Part shown: positions 32,133 through 44,854 of the stretch, piece by piece | Layout of the letters: every line of letters starts with the position of its first letter | Position numbering within the stretch: position 1 is the stretch's first letter | Assembly (NCBI RefSeq): GCF_001039355.2 | Contig: NW_019775532.1 | Span: forward strand, 260,355-324,354 | DNA length: 64,000 nucleotides | Origin: Lingula anatina | Taxonomy: Eukaryota > Brachiopoda > Lingulata > Lingulida > Lingulidae | Direction of reading: 5' to 3' | Program-made: the position numbers and the translations under genes | Notes under the pieces: model-generated | Database searches by the model: none | What the model saw: the letters and a program-made list of their open reading frames with translations, nothing else | What the model was told of the DNA's origin: nothing

Positions 32133-34232
32133 ATGGCACCTGTAGTAAGCGACGGATTTTTAGGGGCTTTGGAACGTTACCCATATGTTGCACTACTATG
32201 CCATGCACTGAGTTCGTCAGTTGTTGGGTTTTGTTTGATTTTAAAGCTCCCCCAAATTTTAAGTGTCATCAAAGCTGGTAATTCGAAGGGACTGAGTTTG
32301 CGCAGCATAGCTCTAGAGTTAGCAAGGTGAGTAAAATCTGCCGGACTCGTACCAGTAGGTTGTTTCCGCCACGTCATTTGGCACTGGGGTCAGTCCTTGT
32401 TTATCTTACTGTACTTGACCTATTCTACATTGTGACAGGTCAAGTAAAATGGCCAACTGAATCCTAGACCATAACGAAGAGTGAACTCACATTTTTTTCA
32501 TTTCAATCAGAACACATTAAAAAAGAAAAATGAAAGCGAAAGTAATAATGAATGGGCTCAATTACTAATTGAATTAGGCCACAAAGGCCAGATAAGCCCT
32601 ATCTAAGATATTTTTTCATTATAAAGCAGATTGATGTAAATTTCTGTAATATTGTGTATAAAAGCGAAAATGTATATTTTCTATAACTCAGAAGTGCTGA
32701 GGACCATGCAGACACACGAAAATAAGAAAAAACTTTTATGTTCTTATACTTTGTGATCTTTTTCACCTACTGTTATAATCTGAATTGGTGTGAAAATATT
32801 TTGATAGTATATTTTCAGCTACACAACAATGTTGACATACCAGTTTGCACACAGATATCCCGTAGAAAACTATTTTGAATACACATTTCTTGTGGTTCAA
32901 GGTATATATTACTTTTGCTTGGATCATAGATGTATTAGTTTATAATGGATTTAGTTATTATGGGAAAGTTACTGAATAAGTTTTATTTTTTGCTTCTTAA
33001 AAACCTTACTATTTCACAAATTATTGAATACTTTTACCTATCAACTTTCTGCATGCATGAACAACAGCCAGTCTTTTCTGGAAATTGGTTTAGCACAACA
33101 ATTACAGGGAAGTACTTAATTGGAAAATAATTGCAAAAATCTAAATGAAATTTATTATTTTAACAATGCTAATTTTTTTTCAGATTTACTCCTATTGTAT
33201 ACTGTGTTATCGCAGGAAGACAAGTTGAATAGTACAGCATTCTTGGGACTTGGAATGTATCCTTGTTTTAGGCAGTGAATTAACCTTAAAATTTTGTGTG
33301 GGCATAATTAATCATTTGTCCTCTTCCAGGCAACTACTAGTTGTTTTGCTTCATCATTATTCTTGTCCTTCAAGACAAGCAATAGGCAAATTCACCACTA
33401 CACCATTTTTTTATAAAACTGCATTTTTTATTGCTCAATAACAACCTTATGTAGTTGTTCAGATATCTCTCCATATTCTCAACCTTTGCATTTGGAGTTT
33501 GGCCATCATGGCTTATGGCAGTTGCCATGGTAAGATGTTTCAAGTTGATAAAGTTTTAACTTAAAAAAATCACACCTTGCATGTGTTATTTAGTTGGTTG
33601 ATATTTACACACCACCTCATTACTGGTATATTCAAATTACACAGTAAGAATTTTAGTGATTTGAAAATATTTATTTATTTGTTATAATAATAATATCAAT
33701 TTTTTTCAAAGAAAATTGCAAGAAATTATGTTACCCTTTATAAACTTTAGGGAAGTGTTATTCCCATTTCATTGACAAGCAAAGTGCTCCAGCTGTGGAA
33801 TATTTACCAGACCAAAGACTCTGGACAAGTCAGTCTTGCTACATGGGTAATAGCATCATATGCATGTTTTGGTGAGTTACTACCATACATAACTTGGTAA
33901 TTTGAAAGTTGCATTGGTACCAATTTTATATAGAGACTCAAAAACTTATGTCTCTATTCATAAACTTTTTAAACATTAATTTAATTGGAATTATATTTAT
34001 GACCATAGATTATAATATTGCTTCTAAAATGTCAGAAGCAACTCGATTGCTTAAAAACTTTATCTAAAAGAATATTTTTTTTTCAGCCAGGGTTTTTACA
34101 ACACTTGTGAAGACAAGGGACGTGATAGTGCTGACCAACTTGGCTATAAATGCAGTGCTCAATTCAAATTTGGTGCTATGTATCTGGTATTTTAGGCCTT
34201 ATGCCAACAGTGACAAGAAAAGAAAGGATTGA
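32133..34232 (+). CDS. SLC66A3: PQ-loop membrane protein, SLC66A3-like
   Basis: A small multi-pass PQ-loop protein of the SLC66/MPDU1/cystinosin fold. The transported substrate of SLC66A3 is not settled, to my knowledge. Exons are 32133-32326, 32819-32901, 33184-33256, 33463-33529, 33751-33871 and 34087-34232; phases agree and give 227 aa. The first PQ loop reads LKLPQILSVIKAGNSKGLSL (Pro-Gln at 40-41). The second is at residues 150-165 (SKVLQLWNIYQTKDSGQVSL), where the Pro is replaced by Leu. The YQFAHRYPVENYFEYTFLVVQ segment and the TKDSGQVS.ATW block point to SLC66A3 (PQLC3) rather than MPDU1. The C-terminus is basic (NSDKKRKD). The ATG at 32133 is chosen because an in-frame TTG at 32112 is not a usual start. 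The third intron has a U12-like donor. Transcribed divergently from RSPH10B. Confidence 0.85.
33257..33462 (+). other. Possible U12-type GT-AG intron in SLC66A3
   Basis: The donor GTATCCTTG matches the U12 5' consensus at 8 of 9 positions. A weak branch-like CCTTA (33445-33449) lies 13 nt before the acceptor AG at 33461-33462. An earlier AG at 33453-33454 would break the hydrophobic frame, while the second AG keeps YLSIFSTFAFGVWPSWLMAV open. Confidence 0.5.
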
Positions 34233-34710
34233 ATGAAACTGCATTTTTAAATAGGTTTAGAAATGAATGTCATCTGAAAACTGCCATTATATTTAATTGT
34301 AAAATAGACTACTGTGAACTGTAACAAATAATTTGAGGCTCATTGGCTATTGGCACCAAAAATTGAATATTGCAAAAGTTGAACATTTTTGTGTAAAATA
34401 ATGCAATGGTGCAGTCATTCAGATGCCTGGATGGTCAGTGTGTCATATTGTTATAAGAGTGGGCAGTATTAATTGGCAATAGAATTAAAATTATGCCTCA
34501 CATATTGCTGATACATACTTAGACAGAGGACAATATGTTGGCATGTTACAGTGTGTTATTTGTTAATTATATTAAGTTATTTTAAGAAGTCAGTAATTTA
34601 TTTTTGAATGTTTGGAGAGAAATTTACTGAGTATGTATATGTAGTTGACAATGTACAGTGTTGTGCTTAATTGAATTGGAATCCATTGTTATGTCTCTGC
34701 ATTGTTCCTT

Positions 34711-35260
34711 CAGGCCTACCCAACTACCAGACTCGGCACCTAAGGATCCTGAATTAACCGGTATATCGGACCACACTACCCGTTTTCAAGGTGTGTGTCA
34801 GATCGCATTTCAGAGTATCAGCCAGAACACCGACAGGATGAGCCCTAGCATGCTCGGCTGTCACTTTGATTGGATAGTTAACGATTGTCGTAAAATCGCT
34901 ATATGATTTTTAAACCGGGCGCATAAATTTGAAAGCCACCTAGATGAACCTTAGACTGCCACATTAATCTAATACAAGCAAAAAAGCCCTATCAAAAGTG
35001 GTTAAAACATTCAAACCGAATGTCGTAAAGTCCCCATATACCCCCATAGAGACAATAAAATAGAGTACTCTAAAGTAAGAGTACAGTTTCAGGTTGTTCA
35101 GCCGAGCGTGGATGAGCCCGCAGTCGTGCTACAAAATTTGTTCTGGGGTATGATACTCTGAAATGCGATCTGACACACACCTTGAAAATGGGAAGCGTGG
35201 TCCGATATACCGGTTAATTCAGGATCCTTAGGTGCTGAGTCTGGTAGTTGGGTAGGCCTG
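34711..35260. mobile_element. MITE with 110-bp terminal inverted repeats, TCCTT target duplication
   Basis: The left arm (34711-34820, starting CAGGCCTACCCAACTACCAG) and right arm (35151-35260) are near-identical reverse complements. The direct repeat TCCTT flanks the element exactly (34706-34710 and 35261-35265). The CAG terminus and 5-bp duplication fit a hAT5-like or other 5-bp-duplicating non-autonomous element. Its centre is interrupted by a second element. Confidence 0.9.
34845..35109. mobile_element. Nested element inside the 34711-35260 MITE
   Basis: The segment starts close to CATGCTCGGCTGTCAC and ends GTTCAGCCGAGCGTG. It shares most of its body, inverted, with the right arm of the element at 54154-54859 (CCAATC/GATTGGATAG, CACATTAAT, CCGAATGTC, AGAGACAATAAAATAGAGT). 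GATGAGCC occurs just before it (34837-34844) and just after it (35110-35117), as expected of an 8-bp target duplication, with four extra bases (CTAG) on the left. Confidence 0.7.
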
Positions 35261-35265
35261 TCCTT

Positions 35266-36035
35266 TCAATTTGTATTTTACTCCAAATTAACAGACGCAC
35301 AATTGCTAATGGAGCTTTTTAAATAAGGCTTCAGTTTTCAAGCATTCCTTTTTTTTTTTTTTTGTCATGGGATTTCCTGGTAATCTTTTTTATTAATATT
35401 ATTTTTTATGAATATTATGAATGTTCTGTTTAAGTAAGATATTAGAAATAACTTGATTTTTTACAATGATGTGCATTGCTGATAATTTTGTATTGCTGAT
35501 AATTGAAAGGTAAAAAGCAAGCAGTAGAAGATTACATTTATAAGGTCATTTTGAACAAGTGATACATACTGGTAATTATATGCATGTAGGTTTTAGGTAA
35601 TGTAATTCATTGACAAGTAATTTCAGATATATTGCTTATATTGATTAAAATTAAGGTTTAATACTGCAAGTCTGTCAGGCACAAAATAAATGCAGGCAAT
35701 GAGAAGAAGGAAAAAATAAAGGACTATTAAAAAGAATCCCTTTTTTTCATTTCTAAAAACAAACCTAAATTTTAATTACAAAGACGTGTAAAAAATTTGC
35801 AGGAATTTGTTTACAATATTTATGAATTTTAAAATTTTAATGCATTTTCCCTAATGTAAAACGGTAACTAAAAAACGGATTGTAGGATTTTGTAACCTTT
35901 CACCAGGTCTCCAAACTACATGACAAAACTAACTGATGTTTGACCCCCCTCCCCTCCTCAGTCCTGCATTGGAATAATGTTCCTTGAAGTTGACAACGAG
36001 GCTATTATGCGGAGGTGGCGTCATGTTATGGGGTA
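35266..36035. other. Intergenic, upstream of phosphatase gene
   Basis: AT-rich spacer between the MITE and the phosphatase start. No gene seen, and no TATA box recognised. Confidence 0.4.
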
Positions 36036-39000
36036 ATGGCTGACGGGATGTTATGGACTTTTGAGAGGATTTATGTTTTGCTGATTACTTTGTGTTTTAG
36101 TTATAGTAACGTTATAACAGGTAACAAGGTGTTTCTTTTTTAAGAAATCAAGCAATTTGTTCCAGTTGTATTTAAGTCGATTAATTATGCATGACGAAAA
36201 TCCAATCAGTCCATACTTTTCGGTTCAGCACGCAATGTACATGTACAAACTGCACCACTACTACCAGTATTTTGATTTCATAATAATCATTTTATAATCA
36301 GTGCCCATTATAAATTTATAATTTTTTAAAGTCTAAAACATAATCCAAAGTAACGCAGCTTTGAATTTTAATGGTAATAAGATCTAATATTTGTTTTTGA
36401 AGTGCAAAAAAAAAAAAAAAAAAAATCCAATATGTATGAAAATTTTTGTAACCCCCACTTTTAACTGGCTGTTAAACACTGAAAAAGCACATGCATGTGT
36501 ACATGCACCCAACTCAATCAGTGTAGCATGACTAATTGTAAGAACTAATAATAAAATCTTGAATAGCATAAATATTGCTTTTATTTATGTATCAAAATAC
36601 AAAGATCATTTTATATATTAATAGAAACAGCAGTTGAAAATGAAGAACTAAACTTCCTGGTTGTCGGAGACTGGGGTGGGCAGCCACATTATCCCTACAG
36701 TTCACGCATACAGCGGGCAGTGGCCAAACAGCTGGGGAAAGTAGCAGATGAGGTCAATAGTCAGTTTGTTATTTCAGTAGGAGACAACATTTATTTTCGA
36801 GGTGTCAGGAATGTGGAGGATGTGAGATTTAAGGTAAAGCAAATTAAAAATAAAACTGAGTGTCAGACCTTTATATAGCCAAAGTTTAAATTTCATGGAA
36901 ATTTTAACAACTTTTCTTTCATCACCATGGTGATAATGTATCCAGATGCGTTTACAAACTTACAGATGTAATAGGCCACCGAGATTAAATTTTTATGGAT
37001 GAAATCTGAGCCTGCATTAATTTTCATCTGTTCTAAAAAAAATCATCTCTTCGGAACTCAATCCAGAACTGACTGCAGTTATCATCTTGCCAATACAAAA
37101 TGCCACTAAAACCGTCGCCGATTTTGTTTATCTTGTACCGTAAAACATGCTGGATGAGTCATACACATGCACATTGCCACAAAACCATGGCTCACATATA
37201 TGTTTCTTTTGATACACTAGAGAATACTGTTTGTCAGAAGTTTTATTGCCTCTAAGGTATGAATTGGGAAATGTAAGAAGCTTTGCAGGATATAAATATG
37301 AATGTGGGGCATTTTCAGCTTGATGCAGATTACCTTTTAGTATCCCAAAACTGTAAAAGCTGATATGATAAATATTCCTGAATGGTATTTGTCTCTTTTG
37401 ATAATGAATTGAAACATAAGAAGCACAAACATCATTGAGAATGATTTGAGTCTCCTGGGTAAAACTTAGTGTTTACAATTTAATTATCAGTTGATTGATT
37501 GTTTTTTCTCTTCTTAGCCTTGTATATTTTGCCCATTAATGTTGTGTAATAATTACTGGTGATGATTTCCCAGTCCCATATTTCTTAAAGAATTAAGTGC
37601 CTTTAGCATCATTTTATTGATCATCCTTGTGAAATGCAGGAAATTATCACCATGGATCTGCTTAAATGGCATTCTCTTTCCTCTTTGATTTAGCAAATTA
37701 CACAATATGTATATTTTTTTCATGCAAATAAGATACAATGTTTTTATATTAGAAAATGTTTGGGTGTGGATGTGATATGATGACACTTAACAGAAGCCAT
37801 GCTCAAATGTCATCCTCCTTTTTCTTTAATTTAGCAAATTACAAATAGTATACCCACCTCCCCCACTTTCATATTCACAATACAAAAGCAGACTTGGGCT
37901 TTTTCTTTGGAATCACAGACTTTAAAGAGTGTTTATTCAATTATGATGGGTCTCGAGATTGATCATTTTTGGTCCCACAATAAATGTTGAGAGATTTTTT
38001 TAAACCCAGGGTCAAAAGTGGTAAAATATTTTCTTCTGGTTTATCCAGGAAACATTTGAGGATGTGTTCACACACGATGCATTACAAACACCCTGGTATG
38101 TTATTCCTGGAAACCATGACCACAGGGGCAATATCTCAGCTCAGATACTCTACACTCACAGAAAAGACACCTCAGGAAGATGGTAGGTATCTCAGATATT
38201 TTCCCCCTTTCTCCTATGGCTCCTTTAAATAACCATAGGGGCAATATATCTGCAAAGAACAGGTTATAGATGTAGGTGTTAATATTACCTAAATGACCCA
38301 ACCGTCCATCTCGGTCCAATTTTTTCTTTTTTTTTTTTTTTTTTTTTTTGTCCAATGTCTTAGTTCAGCTCACTTAACATTGTATAACATCGAAAAGAAA
38401 ACTTAATATGGACAAATGAACAATTCCCTTCTTTCTGTTATGGTATTGTTATACGTTTAAGCTGGTAAATTTATAAGTCACTGTACATAATAATGGTAGA
38501 ACTTGAATTACATACTTTTCCAACTTTCTTTTCATGTTATAAAACATTTATAAGTGGAAATATATTTACTTAAAGGTTTGCACCCTTGTTTTTACATGTA
38601 CTTATAACAGACGAGGATGCATTGTGCCATGTACTGATATTCTACTATTAATCTTTGTACATAAATTTAAAATGGTGTTTTAGTACAAAACTAATATTGA
38701 TTTTTTAATATTGCAAAATTTAGGCTTTGTCAAAAAGTTTTTTTTTAAATGTAGTTGAATTCTCTCTCTTCTTTCCAGGTACATGCCAGACCACAATTAC
38801 ACAATAACAGTTCCTATTGGTAATGGTGCAGGGAATCTAACCCTCATTATGTTAGATACCATAGTGCTGTGTGGGAACACAGGAACTCATTATGAAGGGG
38901 AACCCCCACTTGGCCCTGCTGATCCAAAAAAGGCAGATGCTATGTGGCAGTGGATTGAGGAAACTCTGAAAAGTGCCAACAGGTAGCTACATAGCTGTTC

Positions 39001-40659
39001 AGGTGTTGTTGTATTACAAAACACAAGTGATTTTTGTCAACTTAGAGATAGTATACAGCTCTTCAGTAGTATTTAAAAGTTTTCTTAATATGCCAGATAA
39101 CTTATTGATGTTAGAATGAATTAATTGGATGGTGACCAGGTCAAGGGGAGACATTCATAGAGATACAGTCTAAGCACATTAACTTGAATTATGCCATTTG
39201 ATGCTATGCCTGGGACAGTGTTAAGTCCGCCAGTGATACATATTTCACAAAGTCAAGTTCATTGGGAATTTGGAATTTTTCCCACAGGGAAATTCCCTTC
39301 TACAATTATAAATCTCCTTGCTTGACAGACCAATAATCAAAGTAACGTTAACATTGCAGGGAGTATGATACTGCTTATTTGTTTTTCCTTGAAAAGCCAT
39401 GGTTCAATAAATTAGAAAACTTATTGAATTGGAAACATTTATTGACAAGAAAAGAGTTTTGATTATCATTTTCCCTGCTTGTGTAATTAACAGTGAAAAC
39501 ATATATTTTAATGAAAATTTCATTAAACACCTTGTCTGCCTCTGGATGTTAGTAAGCAAGTTAGAACATACATAATTTACTCATCATATAAGTTGCTTTC
39601 ACAAAAGCAAATTTATTCCTACCTTTATTCCTGGGTATTGAATCATTTTTAATAGCATTGGCCTATTGTAATATTTTACCATTCTTACACTTAATAAAAC
39701 ATGTAAAGGTTGTCCATTTAAGTGTAAAATCAATGTCTTTTAGGTCAACTTATGTTGTGGTGGCAGGTCATTTTCCCACCTATTCTATTGGTTACCATGG
39801 TCCTACTACTTGTCTAAGGGACAGGCTGCACCCCTTGCTGCACATATATAAAGTAAATGCATATTTGTGTGGACATGACCATAACTTGCAGGTAAGAAGT
39901 CTTGAAGCAAACATTTGTTTTGTGAAAGATTCAGCTTTTAATAAAAAAAAAAAACATATTTTGAATCCCATTCTTTATGACATTTTTTTTTTGAAGAATG
40001 ATGGCATACTGCCATACAGAAGGAATGTGATAGTAGCACTGGCATTAAGTAGATAAATTCATGTTAATGGATAATAAATGAGCCAAAAATTGCAGATGAT
40101 TTTATTATTGAAAAAAGTATAACTTATATATAACTATACACGGATAAAGAATTTCTCTTTTGGAGGATTTTCTCCTTTTAATAAGAAAATATAGAAAATA
40201 AATTACCCAATTTTTATGTATTGTAAAAGAAGAAGGAAAATGATTTTTAAAAATAAGGCATGTGAAAGGGCTTAGATTTTCTCTTTTACTTGCATTGTCT
40301 GTTCCCATTCTTATATCAGGTTATGATGAAACTGTCTTTCATTTCAGGATTTATCAGTGACAGATCACAACTGGACTGTGAACTATTTTGTCATTGGCTT
40401 TGGGGCATTGGTAAATCATGACCGACACAATGCCCCTCATGTACCACATAATTCATCAAAATTCTTCTGGTCTGATATGCAGAGCCTAGGAGGGTTTGGG
40501 CTAATCCAGGTGACACTGAACAGTATGAATGTTACTATTATGGATTCTCTTGGAAAAGATCTCCACCATGTGACAATATTTCCAAGAGTTTCCAGAAGTT
40601 TTGAGGAAGATCCCAAGGAAGAGATTATTCGAATCCCTCAAGATTGGCCAATTATGTGA
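36036..40659 (+). CDS. ACP5: Tartrate-resistant (purple) acid phosphatase, secreted/lysosomal
   Basis: A binuclear metallophosphatase (Fe-Fe/Fe-Zn) that hydrolyses phosphomonoesters at low pH. Exons are 36036-36120, 36625-36833, 38049-38182, 38779-38982, 39744-39891 and 40348-40659; phases agree and give 363 aa. Exon 1 is a short signal-peptide exon ([24 protein letters not shown]...), too short to stand out as an open frame. A second in-frame ATG at 36048 is possible. All seven expected metal ligands are present: D44 in VGDWGG, D82 and Y85 in VGDNIYF, N120 in GNHDH, H220 in AGHFP, and H255 and H257 in GHDHN. Asn-X-Ser/Thr sites occur (NYT, NLT, NWT, NVT). The product is about 40 residues longer than mammalian TRAP because of the N-terminal leader and an acidic C-terminal tail ending QDWPIM. 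Nothing is missing, so an active enzyme is likely. Confidence 0.95.
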
Positions 40660-43586
40660 CTTTCCTTTTTGGAAATTTTTGGTCACAATGTGATATGTAT
40701 TATTTAGAAGTTTATAAACATGTCAAATGGTTAATCTTTTAATAATGAATTCATTCAATGTCAGTTTAAATAATTTTAAGTGGTATTTTATTTTTATTTC
40801 TCACTTATTAATAAGTCCTGTTAATGCCTTGTCCATTTATTTCTCACTAAAGTGTTAAACTTGAAAATTACTGATAAAACACATTATCTAACCAATTCTA
40901 CATAAATGAATTTTTTGTACGAGTAAAATGTTTACCTTTTTGGGTACTTTTATAGATGTCTCTAAAACCATACTACAATACATAACTTTTCACTTTTTTG
41001 TGGATATTTGTGATATTTTCGGATATTAGGCTATTAAAAGTCTCTAAAACATCTGAATCCAATGACTGTGCCATGGTAAGTATGAATCAAGTAAACATGA
41101 TCTGTAATTGTTCATTGTGATAAGCTGCAGCGTTATATTATTGCTGTTTCCTTGCTACTATTATTAGTCTTTCAAGAGTTTCATTATCCTCCTCACGGTT
41201 CATCAGAAGTTCACCAGTTTCCACTTTAAAGGCAGTGCTCTCAAAATATTTCTTATGGCTATCATTATAAGCAATGCAATTTTCTTGTTTGTTGGTAGGG
41301 TGAAGAGTTAAGACAATATAGCATTAAGGCCTATCAACATGGGGATTTTATAGACAAAGGAAGCTCATGATATAACATCACGGTTGATGCTTTAAAAGAC
41401 CTAGCTTTCTGCATCCAAAATACATATCCATTTGGACCGTGCAGGATGATAGATGTGCATCCTACCCTTTATTATCTTGCACTACATTAGTGAGTCAAAA
41501 CACCCCATTCATCTTCAGGAATATTCGTTTCTCCAATCTTATGTCATAGATTTTATCCAGGCACTTGTTTTTTAATGTATATGAAAGGCTTCTACACGTC
41601 CCTCAGAAGACAACCCATAATAAAAAATAACTAAGCTGACTGCAGAAAAATCATTTGGTTGGAAGTTGTTCAAGCAAATCTATAGCATGCCAATCTGTCA
41701 AGAATTTTGGCTGTGATAATTAGTATTTTCATCAATAATAAGTGCAAAATGATGTGACAAGAGGGAACTGAATTATCTGGTTACATCACGTTTTGTGATT
41801 TAGAGTATGTTCTTGTCATCGTAAAAAATTTGCTGGTGTCTTGTTAAAAATATGTAAAATGTTTTAAAAGGTGTGCAAAGTTACAAAACAGTTTTGTGAG
41901 TGATGAACAACGTATGTTTGTTAATGTGTATTTTTAGATGTTATTAGTTCACCATTTTATTTATTTATATATTGATCCACTAGATAATTGATTTATTGAA
42001 TTTTTTGTAATTATTACTGATTAATAACACTGTTAGCTTGTTTGTCATGTTCTAAAAAGTGTGTAGTTATAAACACATGGTTGTTGGTGCTAATGGTTGA
42101 TGTATTGGTATTGTAATTGAGCTGTCCCTGGGATCTGCGTGTCCTCATTCAAGGCACTCGATGGCAGGATAAGAATCTCAAGGCTTCTGTTTTGGTCTTG
42201 GCTAGAGAATTGTGCATTACAGGGTAACTCTGCATGGGAATTATAAATTTGATCAAAATTGATCAAAACTAGACCCCACTTTCTGCATTGTCCCAGCTCT
42301 AATTTAGTGAAGTTCTCGATATGCCCTCATGTAGTGCTCCCAATCTGAATCGTAGCATTTACAAATTCTGATAAATTTGCTTCGCTAATCCATTTTCCGG
42401 TAGTCTGTTTGTACAGCTTCACTGTTGTGAGTAGATAATGTTAGATCATTTCCACAAACAGCACGCCCATTCTTATATGGATCGTATTTATTAACAGACT
42501 GTCGGCTGTTAAAATTGGATAAGGGTCGATATTCCAATAAAGAAAGAAAAGGAAACGGCATTCCTAGATAAGTGAATATATTTTCAGATTTGAGATATTT
42601 TTAAAATAGACACAAAATGATATTGTGGACCAATTACGCATACGCACTGTTAAATGTATTCAACACCAGTTGAAATTTGTTTCACCGCATTTTTTCAGTT
42701 GCACTGAATAGGTTGAAGAAGAGGCCAATGTGTCAAAACTGCTTCGAAGTAAAAATAAAAATAATAGATAGATAAAATAAAATAAATGTTATGAATGAAA
42801 GCCTTTTTTCTTCATTTGTTTTAGATATTACTTGTGTTAGCAATGTAGCAGACCGGGGACATCTTTAGAGCCACCGGGATGAGGTTGTTACATGAATTTG
42901 CGCCGGTGAGCATAAAGATATTGAATAATTGAAAGCTGTTTGTTATTGGCCAGACGCACCTAAACAGCCTAGTGCTATTCCATTTACGCCTGCCATACTA
43001 AGATATACGAGCAGTTTATATGAAATTGAGTTCAGCGAGTGTCAGAGGTTGAAATAAAAAATCTTTAAAATCTGTATTGAAATTTGGGGGGTTAACTTAT
43101 GTCATCGACATATATGCCAAGTGTCATGGTTGTTCATCTATCCATATTCAAAGTGATTTAAATTATAAGGGGACGAGTACTTTAGGGTTACTTTATAACT
43201 CAATTTTAGTACATTACACCAAGTTGTACCTCGATAATAACAGTTAAAAGTACGACCAACAACCTCATTTCTCATTTGGCACTCCTCGGAGTGGCATCCT
43301 CATACAGGCGCAGATCATTCTCAGAGTATTTGCAAAATCAAGGAAAGTTTTACGCACGGAATCGTCTCACGTTGATAACCGTGGCTGATTACACCAAAAT
43401 GCAAAATGTGTGTATATTGAAAGTGATAACAGTGTTCAGTTCCAATCTCATTTTTGGAGAGAATAGAACACTGTATCAGGAATAATTGTAAACCTTGATG
43501 GATCCAAGTGCAGATGAAGCGTTTTGGATCTGGTTGTGTAGAACTTTTATTTGGCAGATCATACTTCGGCGTTTGTTGCTTCATCT

Positions 43587-43622
<36 letters not shown>

Positions 43623-44854
43623 CTTGCCTAAAAATGAGCAAATGCATTGAAATTCAATTAACGGATATCAGTGATAAGTAAACTTGAAGTGCATAATTTT
43701 TTTATACAAAACGTGCTGCCATGATGTTTAATTGTATTTGAAACAATTATAACGTAGCGACTGGGTGAAATATTACAGGAAATTAATCGATTGGGCCACC
43801 CGAGTTGGGACATTTGAATGAATATCTCTGTAGACCGACGGAGGACCTGTCAAACCGATCCATCTAAATTACGTTAGATACATCTGATACATCTCCGAAG
43901 CAGATTCTACTCTTCAACTTCAACATCATCGCTTTAACATAAGTATTCATAAGAAACAAAAATACTTTGTGCAGAGGGCCCAGGCGGTGTCGTTTATCTT
44001 TATCAACAGAAGTTTCCACGAATGCGATTTTTATTTTACCGTTAATTAAACTACGGAGCATGAAAACGTAATAAACCACATGTCTGTGCGACAAGTGATT
44101 AACAAATTGCATCGTTATTTATCGATTTGAACACTCCACCTGATCCCTTGGTAAATGTCAGGTAGATTTAACGCCCAAACCATTATCCTGTGAGCAAATA
44201 CGGACTTTCCTAAACCTCTTATGGAGAAGATTGATTGAAAAATGTGCATTGTCAACCAATTCGTATAGATAATGATACACATTTACGGGACTCTAGCAAT
44301 ATGATAAACATGATTTAGTGATTTGAGATTACTAGTTGCTTATTGAGGGACACCTTATTTCGTTACTTAGAAATGATGAAAGGTTCGTACGCGTACATTG
44401 GTAACATTAAGTGAAATAAGAGTGTGATTGAATAGTGCCTAGCCCACGCAAACGGCGCCTTCTGTACTCGAAAAATCCCCATACACATAACTGTTGGAAC
44501 ATAATTTCTTCCTCGCTTATTAACAGCGAGAACGCTGTTTCATTTCACCAATTTCCTGGTGTTTAATACATCCACATGTTATTTGTCACAATAATAAAAT
44601 CGAATTCGTATTCATTTGAGATTTTCAAGTCGTCTGATTTAGAGGGAATGGAAATGTTTTTCGTTGCTTTTTTCCTTTCTCGCTATTGAGATTCCCCAAT
44701 CGATCATGGAGCAATAAATTAGGAGCTGCATGCTAATGAAGTGCTCATTTAAGCGTGGCGTTACACGCAGCTTCCTCAGAATTTCTGCGGCTCTTGCAAG
44801 GGAAAGGCTTTCCGGGATATTGGCAGTTAAAGGAAACGCTCTTGTCGAAAAACA
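40660..44854. other. Intergenic, 4.2 kb, phosphatase to spondin
   Basis: No gene was recognised. An (ATT)n run of about 30 bp lies at 43589-43620. Other open frames are short, lack domain character and look like chance. The segment just before 44855 should contain the spondin promoter; an ATGCTAAT octamer-like site lies near 44730. Confidence 0.5.

Noticed and set aside
32133-34232. Assignment to MPDU1
   Set aside because: The KLPQ and GLSL blocks are common to PQ-loop proteins, but the YPVENYFEYTFLVVQ and TKDSGQVS.ATW blocks, and the length, fit SLC66A3 better.
36384-36569. Open frame opposite the phosphatase intron
   Set aside because: It is driven by a poly-A/T run and carries no domain; the region is the first phosphatase intron.
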